A stretch of 17,614 nucleotides of DNA from an uncultured Odoribacter sp. (GTDB taxonomy: Bacteria > Bacteroidota > Bacteroidia > Bacteroidales > Marinifilaceae), in contig UQTM01000066.1 of the NCBI GenBank assembly GCA_900544025.1, positions 1 through 17,614 of the forward strand, given 5' to 3'. Both the position numbers and the translations under genes were made by a program. The notes below the pieces were generated by a model that worked only from the letters and a program-made list of their open reading frames with translations, was not told the origin of the DNA and ran no database searches. This document shows, one piece after another, positions 9,601 through 15,200 of this stretch; the first letter of the stretch is position 1; the number at the start of each line of letters is the position of its first letter.

Positions 9601-10307
9601 TTGGTTTCAAAGAAATCGGGCTTATCGTGTGTATGCGGTGCAAACTGCACGGCAACGGGTCCGTCGATAAAAGCACAGTTATCTTTGTATGCAGAAACAA
9701 TCCGGTTCGGATTTTCCTGCGAGGTTTTCTTGATCAGTTTAAAAAGAGAACTTTCCTTTTCCTCTCCATCGATAATAAAAGTTCCGTTGAATATTTTATG
9801 ACGGCAATGCTCCGAATTTACTTGTGAAAAACCGAATACTTCGGAATCTGTAAGAGAACGTCCTAACTTTTGGGCCAATCCTTCCAGATAAGCTATTTCA
9901 TCCTCGTTCAGCGCCAACCCTTCTTGCTTATTATACTCCCGGATATTTTCAATATATATCACCGGATCGGGCTGTTTGTCTATCGTAAAAATATACTGGT
10001 CCAATCCTTTGTAAAACGCCTGTAACATAGGATCGAAAGGAGTTTTTTCACTCTCTGTTTTCGTAAATTCCTCGATGCGCAAAATGCCGCCGATACCCAT
10101 ATTCTGGGTAATTTCAACCGCATTCGTACTCCAGGGGGTGATCATTTCCCTTCTCGGACCGATAAAGAAACCTTCCAGCTGACTGCTACCGACTTTTTTA
10201 GCACCGCTGAACAACCATTCCAATTTACTTACATCAAGGGGATTTTCAGACGTTTTATAGTGTACGGCATACACTGTCACATCTTTTTGATAGAAAACTA
10301 TTGCCAT
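6612..10307 (-). CDS. purL: phosphoribosylformylglycinamidine synthase, single-chain PurL
   Basis: A 1231-residue cytosolic enzyme of de novo purine synthesis. It converts FGAR, glutamine and ATP to FGAM, glutamate and ADP. This is the long single-chain form (E. coli about 1295 residues), not the split PurS/PurQ/PurL form. An N-terminal PurS-like segment precedes the linker; 'SQVNSEHCRHK' (161-171) and the ATP-site stretch 'AETHNFPT' (246-253) to 'GAATGTGGEIRD' (260-271) follow. Two AIRS-like halves come next. The C-terminal glutaminase carries C1078 in 'GICNGCQ' as nucleophile and H1191/E1193 in 'PHLER', completing the catalytic triad. The start MAIVFYQKDVTVYAV is the first ATG after the promoter. 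The gene appears intact. xpt follows downstream beyond a terminator. Several long antisense frames lie within it and are shadows. Confidence 0.97.
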   Translation of the reverse strand: MAIVFYQKDVTVYAVHYKTSENPLDVSKLEWLFSGAKKVGSSQLEGFFIGPRREMITPWSTNAVEITQNMGIGGILRIEEFTKTESEKTPFDPMLQAFYKGLDQYIFTIDKQPDPVIYIENIREYNKQEGLALNEDEIAYLEGLAQKLGRSLTDSEVFGFSQVNSEHCRHKIFNGTFIIDGEEKESSLFKLIKKTSQENPNRIVSAYKDNCAFIDGPVAVQFAPHTHDKPDFFETKEIETVISLKAETHNFPTTVEPFNGAATGTGGEIRDRIAGGLAALPLAGTAVYMTSYPRLDAGRPWEQKIDPRKWLYQTPEDILIKASNGASDFGNKFGQPLICGSVLTFEHEEDGNTYGYDKVIMQAGGVGFANRKQALKHTPDVGDKVVLLGGDNYRIGMGGGAVSSVDTGLYAGAIELNAVQRSNPEMQKRVCNAIRAMAENDNNPIVSIHDHGAGGHLNCLSELVEETGGMIHIDKLPIGDPTLSAKEIVGNESQERMGLVMKEKDVATLQAIADRERAPMYVIGETTGDHRFTFENANNGERPIDLELRDMFGNPPKTIMKDKTMKEKYGDLEYSADKLEEYIEQVLQIEAVACKDWLTNKVDRSVSGRIARQQCVGQLQLPLSDVAAVALDYNGVKGIATSIGHAPVAAMADAGSGSRLAIAEALTNLVWAPIEKGLKGVSLSANWMWPCRNAGEDARLYQAVQAASDFAIELGVNIPTGKDSLSMTQKYGDKKVYAPGTVIISTVGEVKNIRQIVTPVLHADQATELVYIDFSFDKLKLGGSSFAQILNKVGKEVPDVKDADYFVEAFTTVQKMVEEGLILAGHDISAGGMVTALLEMCFADNRLGLDVDFSFLAEKDIVKILFAENPGVLVQIPDSAAKRVSALLDKAGVAYGFLGKPGKAGVLNMKKDGANWSLDIASLRDLWFKTSYLLDRRQSGAEKALERYKTYKHNELKYVFPKGFTGKLADLGLSMNRTAPSGVKAAIIREKGCQCERETAWALHLAGFDVKDVHMTDLISGRETLEDVNMIVFVGGFSNSDVLGSAKGWAGAFKYNEKARLALENFYKRKDTLSLGICNGCQLMVALGLIYPEHQDMPEMLHNDSHKLESNFVNVTIQPNDSVMLKNLAGSRLGVWITHGEGKFKLPYAESEYAIPIKFSYDRYPANPNGSAFAAAAICSKDGRHLAMMPHLERSTFPWNWAYYEEGRENDEVSPWIEAFVNARKWVEAQK

Positions 10308-10343
10308 GTTTGATATATATAATTATTTAAGCACTTGGTTGCG

Positions 10344-10351
10344 CAAAGATA
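10344..10351 (-). promoter_or_regulatory. -7 element of the purL promoter
   Basis: On the - strand the box TATCTTTG, followed by C, matches TAnnTTTG and lies 36 bases upstream of the purL ATG, leaving a leader of roughly 30 bases. No good TTTG -33 box is seen at the expected distance. No PurR-like operator or purine riboswitch fold is visible in so short a leader. Confidence 0.55.
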
Positions 10352-10429
10352 ATAAAACTGTCGGAAAATATCAGGCAACAATGATTTTTCATTACAATTG
10401 CTATAAGCTGTTTAAATTTTTCCATTTCT

Positions 10430-10464
10430 AAAAGAATATTCCTTCGGGATGGGCATTCTTTTTT
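10430..10464 (+). terminator. orphan terminator-like hairpin
   Basis: AAAAGAAT (10430-10437) pairs with ATTCTTTT (10455-10462), and inside it ATTCC (10438-10442) pairs with GGGAT (10446-10450) around a TTC loop. GGGC is bulged on the 3' side. Two further T residues follow, so six T in a row end the structure. It points along the + strand, yet no + strand gene precedes it for 4.7 kb; purL on that side is divergent. It could end a small RNA or stop antisense transcripts. Confidence 0.35.
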
Positions 10465-10941
10465 CATATCTCCCCCCTTTCGCTCTATTCACCAGACCTA
10501 TAGAGTATCCCTGTTATCAGGCTGAAAAACGACTGCGTTATATTTTTTACCGTTCACTTTCCCGGCACATCTTTAAAATCAAACGCCATAACTTCCGAAA
10601 TCCGGTTTCCTACAACTCATTCTATAATAATATTACCAGAACCCCATTCGCAACATCCGACTACTATTTTATTGATTTTTTAACAAAAAACGAACAAACC
10701 GGACAGCACACTCTGTCGATTAAAAACTAATCTTGCGGTACGGTAAAATAAAAAAACGGGCTTTCCTCTTTTCATTGCATGACTTATAAACCATTCACAA
10801 CTCTGTAATTTATTTACAGATTATCAATACATTACACCAAAAATCATTTTGTATATCCATACACTTCGATTAAAATATTCCGATTTATTTTACCCCTTTC
10901 TCTTTCTCCAGTCATAAAAATAAAGGTTTAAGAAAATTTTA

Positions 10942-10949
10942 TATCTTTG
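10942..10949 (+). promoter_or_regulatory. -7 element of the cysQ promoter
   Basis: TATCTTTG followed by C matches the Bacteroidetes -7 consensus TAnnTTTG. It lies 18 bases before the chosen cysQ ATG at 10968, so the leader would be only about 10-13 bases. No convincing -33 TTTG is found at 19-21 bases upstream. Confidence 0.55.
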
Positions 10950-10967
10950 CCGTTCATTGTAAAGTAC

Positions 10968-11762
10968 ATGGAAAAATTACTTCAAATAGCAATAACTGCC
11001 GCATTGGCGGCTGGTGGGAAAATTTTGGAAATATACAACGATCCGTCCGCAAATTTTCAGGTAGAAAGAAAATCCGACGACTCTCCGCTTACCATAGCAG
11101 ACCGGCTGTCGAACGAGGTGATTATGGAGTACCTGAAAACCTCGTCTTATCCTGTTGTCAGCGAAGAAAATAAAGCCGTACCCTATGAAGAACGCAAATC
11201 ATGGACAACCTTATGGATCGTCGATCCCCTCGACGGTACAAAAGAATTTATCAAACGTAACGGGGAATTTACCGTCAATATTGCATTAATCTATCACGGA
11301 ACTCCGATTTTAGGAGTTATATATGTGCCCGTAAAAAAAGAACTTTATTACGGCACGCTTAAAGAGGGAGCTTACAAAGTATCGGATATCGCATTTGCCC
11401 CCGGCATGGATTTCAATAAGATGCAAAAAGTCCGCCTGCCTCAACAACAGCAGCGAAATGCATTTGTCGTGGTAGCTTCCCGCTCACACATGAGCCCGGA
11501 AACAGAAAATTACATCAATCGTCTTAAAAATTTATATTCCGAAGTGGAACTGACTTCCGTAGGCAGTTCCATTAAAATATGTTTTGTAGCGGAAGGATGC
11601 GCCGATACATATCCACGCTTTGCTCCGACCATGGAATGGGATACGGCGGCAGGACATGCCATAGTAAAAGCGGCAGGCAAAGAAATGTACCACGAAGACG
11701 AACAAACACCTTTAACCTACAACAAAGAGAATTTATTGAATCCCTGGTTTATCGTTAAATAA
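10968..11762 (+). CDS. cysQ: 3'(2'),5'-bisphosphate nucleotidase CysQ
   Basis: A 264-residue member of the inositol-monophosphatase superfamily that hydrolyses 3'-phosphoadenosine 5'-phosphate (PAP), the inhibitory by-product of PAPS-dependent sulfotransfer, to AMP; it may also act on PAPS. Metal and catalytic motifs are intact: E66/E67 in 'VVSEEN', D86-G90 in 'WIVDPLDGTKEF', and 'WDTAAGHAI' (224-232) with the third metal-binding aspartate D225. The 'DGTKEF' form is typical of CysQ rather than SuhB. The start MEKLLQIAI at 10968 is preferred; an in-frame ATG at 10947 lies inside the -7 promoter box and would add seven residues without homology. It is the first gene of the sulfation cassette, 84 bases before cysC. 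Confidence 0.93.
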   Translation: MEKLLQIAITAALAAGGKILEIYNDPSANFQVERKSDDSPLTIADRLSNEVIMEYLKTSSYPVVSEENKAVPYEERKSWTTLWIVDPLDGTKEFIKRNGEFTVNIALIYHGTPILGVIYVPVKKELYYGTLKEGAYKVSDIAFAPGMDFNKMQKVRLPQQQQRNAFVVVASRSHMSPETENYINRLKNLYSEVELTSVGSSIKICFVAEGCADTYPRFAPTMEWDTAAGHAIVKAAGKEMYHEDEQTPLTYNKENLLNPWFIVK

Positions 11763-11846
11763 CTTTTACCAGAAACACCGGGCATTCACATAAAAAGATA
11801 TAAATCTTTCGTCCACTTTAGAACAGACAGAATAGGAAAGAAAAAC

Positions 11847-12455
11847 ATGGATAATATTTACCCGATATTTGAAAAAACATTACAGCGGTCAGATCGCGAA
11901 GCTCTATTGAAACAACGGGGTATCATGATTTGGTTCACCGGACTCTCCGGTTCCGGGAAAAGTACCTTAGCGATTGCTTTAGAAAGGGAATTATATAAAC
12001 AAGGTATCCTATGCCGGATTCTCGACGGAGACAACATCCGAAGCGGCATCAACAACAACCTCGGTTTCTCGGAAGCCGACCGCACAGAAAATATCCGTCG
12101 TATAGCAGAGGTATCCAAACTTTTCGTCGATTGCGGAATCGTTACGATTGCAGCGTTCATCAGCCCGACGAATGCCATTCGCGAAATGGCGGCCGAAATT
12201 ATCGGAACAAAAGACTTTTTAGAAATCTATGTCAGCACACCGATCACGGAATGCGAAAAACGGGACGTAAAGGGACTTTATGCCAAAGCAAGACGCGGGG
12301 AAATCAAAGATTTCACAGGCATCTCCTCCCCCTTCGAAGCTCCGGAAAATCCGTTTATCACCATAGACACTTCCTGGCAACCTTTGGAAAAGTCGGTCGA
12401 AATATTGCTCGAAGCGATTAAACCTAAAATTGCATGGCATCCCGCAAAAGAGTAA
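11847..12455 (+). CDS. cysC: adenylylsulfate (APS) kinase
   Basis: A 202-residue cytosolic kinase that phosphorylates APS at the 3'-OH to give PAPS, the universal sulfonate donor. The P-loop 'GLSGSGKST' (32-40) is intact, followed by 'LDGDNIR' (59-65), 'NLGFSEADRTENIRR' (71-85) for APS binding, 'FISP' (104-107) with the conserved serine S106, and the lid segment 'CEKRDVKGLYAKARRGEIKDFTGISS' region (136-161). The final 'PFEAPENP' is typical of CysC. GGAAAG lies a few bases upstream of the ATG. The gene is complete and free-standing, in contrast to the kinase-like remnant on CysN in the same cassette. The 84-base gap after cysQ holds only a 6-bp hairpin (11794-11809) and no gene. Confidence 0.95.
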   Translation: MDNIYPIFEKTLQRSDREALLKQRGIMIWFTGLSGSGKSTLAIALERELYKQGILCRILDGDNIRSGINNNLGFSEADRTENIRRIAEVSKLFVDCGIVTIAAFISPTNAIREMAAEIIGTKDFLEIYVSTPITECEKRDVKGLYAKARRGEIKDFTGISSPFEAPENPFITIDTSWQPLEKSVEILLEAIKPKIAWHPAKE

Positions 12456-12507
12456 AACACGCCCAGATTAATTTTCTATAAAAATAGAGTTATCGCCAGT
12501 AAATTGA

Positions 12508-12515
12508 TAAATTTG
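12508..12515 (+). promoter_or_regulatory. putative internal promoter before cysD (-7 box)
   Basis: TAAATTTG followed by CG fits the TAnnTTTG consensus exactly and lies 35 bases before the cysD ATG, within the 95-base cysC-cysD gap. No clear -33 box accompanies it. If active it would allow cysDN and the sulfotransferase to be transcribed independently of cysQC. Confidence 0.35.
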
Positions 12516-12550
12516 CGCGTCGAATAAAATCGGTAATAAAATAAAACAGA

Positions 12551-13459
12551 ATGTCAGAATATAAATTAAGTCACTTAAAAGAACTGGAAGCCGAATCCAT
12601 CCACATCATTCGGGAAGTGGTTGCAGAATTTGAAAATCCGGTTATGCTTTATTCTATCGGAAAAGACTCATCGGTAATGGTGCGTCTGGCTGAAAAAGCT
12701 TTCTATCCGGGTAAAGTACCTTTTCCATTGATGCACATCGATTCTAAATGGAAATTTAAAGAAATGATCGAATTCCGGGATAAATATGCCAAAGAATACA
12801 ATTGGGATTTGATCGTCGAATCGAATATGAAAGCCTTTCATGAAGGGGTCGGTCCCTTTACTCATGGCAGCAAAGTGCATACCGACCTGATGAAAACCCA
12901 GGCTCTATTACAGGCTTTGGATAAATATAAATTCGATGCCGCTTTCGGAGGAGCACGCCGGGACGAAGAAAAATCACGTGCCAAAGAACGTATTTATTCT
13001 TTCCGGGACAAATTCCATCAATGGGACCCCAAAAATCAGCGTCCTGAACTTTGGAATCTGTATAATGCCAGAGTGCATAAAGGAGAATCGATCCGGGTAT
13101 TCCCTCTGTCGAACTGGACAGAACTCGATATCTGGCAATATATCCGAATGGAAAACATTCCGATCGTTCCCCTATACTTCGCCAAGGAGCGCCCGATCGT
13201 GGAAATCGACGGGAACCTGATTATGGCAGACGACGACCGGATGCCGAAGGAATATCGCGACAAAGCCACCATGAAAAAAGTGCGGTTCCGTACTTTGGGT
13301 TGCTATCCGCTGACCGGGGCCGTCGAATCGGAAGCCGATACGATTGAAAAGATTGTGGAAGAAATGATGACAACTACCAAATCGGAACGTACTACCCGGG
13401 TGATCGACTTCGACCAGGACGGCAGCATGGAACAGAAAAAACGTGAAGGATATTTCTAA
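12551..13459 (+). CDS. cysD: sulfate adenylyltransferase subunit 2 (CysD)
   Basis: A 302-residue catalytic subunit of ATP sulfurylase, the same length as E. coli CysD. With the GTPase subunit CysN it forms APS and pyrophosphate from ATP and sulfate. It belongs to the PP-loop ATP pyrophosphatase superfamily, and the loop is seen as 'SIGKDSSVMVRLAEKAF' (35-51). Further family motifs are 'HIDSKWKFKEMIEFRD' (62-77), 'FGGARRDEEKSRAKER' (132-147) and 'LSNWTELDIWQYI' (186-198). These are CysD signatures and differ from the PAPS reductase CysH, which shares the fold. cysN follows after 23 bases. No sign of damage. Confidence 0.96.
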   Translation: MSEYKLSHLKELEAESIHIIREVVAEFENPVMLYSIGKDSSVMVRLAEKAFYPGKVPFPLMHIDSKWKFKEMIEFRDKYAKEYNWDLIVESNMKAFHEGVGPFTHGSKVHTDLMKTQALLQALDKYKFDAAFGGARRDEEKSRAKERIYSFRDKFHQWDPKNQRPELWNLYNARVHKGESIRVFPLSNWTELDIWQYIRMENIPIVPLYFAKERPIVEIDGNLIMADDDRMPKEYRDKATMKKVRFRTLGCYPLTGAVESEADTIEKIVEEMMTTTKSERTTRVIDFDQDGSMEQKKREGYF

Positions 13460-13482
13460 AGCAGGATTGAAAATCTAAGGTT

Positions 13483-15138
13483 ATGACTGAAAATAAATTA
13501 AATATAAAAGAATTCCTCGATAAAGACGAAAAGAAAGATTTACTGCGGTTGCTGACAGCGGGATCTGTGGATGACGGAAAATCAACACTGATCGGACGCC
13601 TGCTTTTCGATAGTAAAAAATTGTACGAGGATCAACTGGATGCTCTGGAACGCGATACCAAACGTTTCGGAAATGCCGGAGAGAACATCGACTACGCCCT
13701 TTTGCTCGACGGCTTGAAAGCCGAACGGGAACAGGGAATCACGATCGATGTAGCTTACCGCTATTTTTCTACCAACAGCCGAAAATTCATTATTGCCGAC
13801 ACTCCGGGACACGAGCAATATACCCGTAATATGATCACCGGAGGCTCTACGGCCAATCTGGCTATTATTTTGGTAGATGCCCGTTCCGGCGTAATCACTC
13901 AAACGCGCCGCCACACTTATTTGGTTTCCTTGCTGGGGATCAAACATGTTGTGCTTGCTGTCAATAAAATGGATCTTATGGACTACAGGCAAGAGGTGTT
14001 CGATCAGATTGTTTCGGAGTACAGGAAATTTGCCGAGCCATTGGATATTCCCGACATTACCTGTATCCCGCTTTCTGCCCTAAAAGGCGACAACGTCGTT
14101 GAACGTTCGGAAAACATGAATTGGTACACCGGGAAACCTCTTCTCGAATTTTTAGAGACCGTTCATATCGACAGCGATAAAAATTTTGAGGATTTCCGTT
14201 ATCCCGTACAATATGTACTTCGTCCCAACCTGGATTTCCGGGGATTCAGCGGTACGGTTTCCTCCGGGATTATCCGTAAGGGCGATGAAGTGGTTGCACT
14301 GCCTTCTATGAAAAAATCACGGGTAAAATCCATTGTAACCTATGACGGAGAACTGGAATCTGCTTTTCCGCCACAGGCTATCACCATTACCTTAGAAGAC
14401 GAGATCGATGTATCCAGAGGTGAAATGCTGGTACATCCCGACAATCTCCCCCGCATCGAACGTAATTTTGAAGCAATGCTGGTATGGATGGACGAAAACA
14501 AAATGGATCCGGAACAGCAATTTTTCATTAAGCATACCACCAATCTGACCCGGGTAAAAATCGATAATATCCGTTATAAGGTAAATGTAAACACCATGGA
14601 ACAATCCATGACAGATGCCCTGGAACTGAACGAAATCGGACGTGTGGTATTCACCTCCAACAAACCGCTTTTCTTCGATCCGTACAAACAGAATAAAAAC
14701 ACAGGTGCTTTTATTCTGATCGACCCGATCACGAACAACACCTGTGCGGTAGGCATGATTATCGATAAAGTCAATGCCAAAGACCTTTCGACCAACATCA
14801 CAGAGGATGACCGCCGACGGATGAGAGCCGGCGAATCTATTATCTCTGCCGAAGCCCGGTCGAGACGATACGAGCAGGAAGGACATATTTATAACGTGAC
14901 GGGAGAAGCTGCCGACGAATTTGCCTATACGCTGGAACGCCGACTGTTCGATATCGGAAAAATCGTTGTGGTGATCGACGGACGGGAACTGAAAGAAGCG
15001 GATCGGATTGCCGATACACTTTTCCGTCAGGGATTGATTGTAATCTGCATAGAAGGACATGCCGAAGGCAAAAACACGACGAAGTGCATTGCAGAATCGA
15101 ACAAGGTTTCTGCTTCGGTTGAAAATTTAATTCATTGA
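13483..15138 (+). CDS. cysN: sulfate adenylyltransferase subunit 1 (CysN) with degenerate APS-kinase-like C-terminus
   Basis: A 551-residue GTPase subunit of ATP sulfurylase, which couples GTP hydrolysis to APS formation by CysD. The EF-Tu-like GTPase domain has G1 'GSVDDGKST' (27-35), G2 region 'EREQGITIDVAYRYF' (81-95), G3 'DTPGH' (106-110) and G4 'NKMD' (161-164). Two beta-barrel domains extend to about residue 435. Ordinary CysN ends near here or somewhat later, but this protein has about 115 more residues. Their pattern follows the CysC half of CysNC fusions: 'ARSRRYEQEGHIYNVTG' (458-474), then 'AYTLERRLFDIGK' (481-493), 'VVVIDG' (495-500) and 'ADRIADTLFRQGLIVIC' (506-522). The P-loop glycines, lysine and serine/threonine are gone and the middle is shortened, so it cannot bind ATP in the usual way. 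An intact cysC lies upstream. The alignment is by eye; the GTPase call is secure, the kinase origin of the tail is inference. Confidence 0.95.
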   Translation: MTENKLNIKEFLDKDEKKDLLRLLTAGSVDDGKSTLIGRLLFDSKKLYEDQLDALERDTKRFGNAGENIDYALLLDGLKAEREQGITIDVAYRYFSTNSRKFIIADTPGHEQYTRNMITGGSTANLAIILVDARSGVITQTRRHTYLVSLLGIKHVVLAVNKMDLMDYRQEVFDQIVSEYRKFAEPLDIPDITCIPLSALKGDNVVERSENMNWYTGKPLLEFLETVHIDSDKNFEDFRYPVQYVLRPNLDFRGFSGTVSSGIIRKGDEVVALPSMKKSRVKSIVTYDGELESAFPPQAITITLEDEIDVSRGEMLVHPDNLPRIERNFEAMLVWMDENKMDPEQQFFIKHTTNLTRVKIDNIRYKVNVNTMEQSMTDALELNEIGRVVFTSNKPLFFDPYKQNKNTGAFILIDPITNNTCAVGMIIDKVNAKDLSTNITEDDRRRMRAGESIISAEARSRRYEQEGHIYNVTGEAADEFAYTLERRLFDIGKIVVVIDGRELKEADRIADTLFRQGLIVICIEGHAEGKNTTKCIAESNKVSASVENLIH

Positions 15139-15149
15139 TAACGAAAATA

Positions 15150-15182
15150 AAAGGATGAAATACGAAATGTATTTCATCCTTT
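15150..15182 (+). terminator. terminator-like hairpin between cysN and the sulfotransferase gene
   Basis: A perfect 14-bp inverted repeat (15150-15163 with 15169-15182) encloses the loop GAAAT and is followed by ATTTTTAAT. It begins 11 bases after the cysN stop and ends 18 bases before the sulfotransferase ATG, leaving no room for a promoter in between. It may be a full terminator, an attenuator that lowers sulfotransferase output, or an mRNA-stabilising 3' end for cysDN. The T-tract is short, so read-through is plausible. An ATG inside the stem opens an 11-codon frame ending ten bases before the sulfotransferase start. Confidence 0.7.
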
Positions 15183-15200
15183 ATTTTTAATATTATAAAT

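Larger units (their letters stand above)
10308..10967. other. 660-base intergenic region between divergent purL and cysQ
   Basis: AT-rich stretch with the purL -7 box near one end, the cysQ -7 box near the other and one hairpin with a T-run at 10430-10464. A 93-codon frame on the + strand (10449-10730) starts inside that hairpin, is rich in Phe/Tyr/Arg, has no recognisable motif and no ribosome-binding site, so it is not called. A small inverted repeat (CTGTAA/TTACAG, about 10803-10819) is too weak to interpret. I see no tRNA, known riboswitch or insertion sequence here. The region could hold a small RNA or the residue of a lost gene. Confidence 0.5.

Noticed and set aside
9177..9827. 216-codon + strand frame antisense to purL
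   Set aside because: It lies wholly inside the well-supported purL coding sequence and shows no recognisable protein pattern; a shadow frame.
10449..10730. 93-codon + strand frame in the purL-cysQ gap
   Set aside because: It starts within a terminator-like hairpin, has no ribosome-binding site or motif, and its Phe/Tyr/Arg-heavy composition looks like translated AT-rich noncoding DNA.
11794..11809. Small AAAGAT/ATCTTT hairpin between cysQ and cysC
   Set aside because: Only 6 bp of AT-rich stem with no T-tract of useful length; not a credible terminator or operator.
14392..15060. 222-codon - strand frame antisense to cysN
   Set aside because: Shadow of cysN codons; no motif, promoter or ribosome-binding site.
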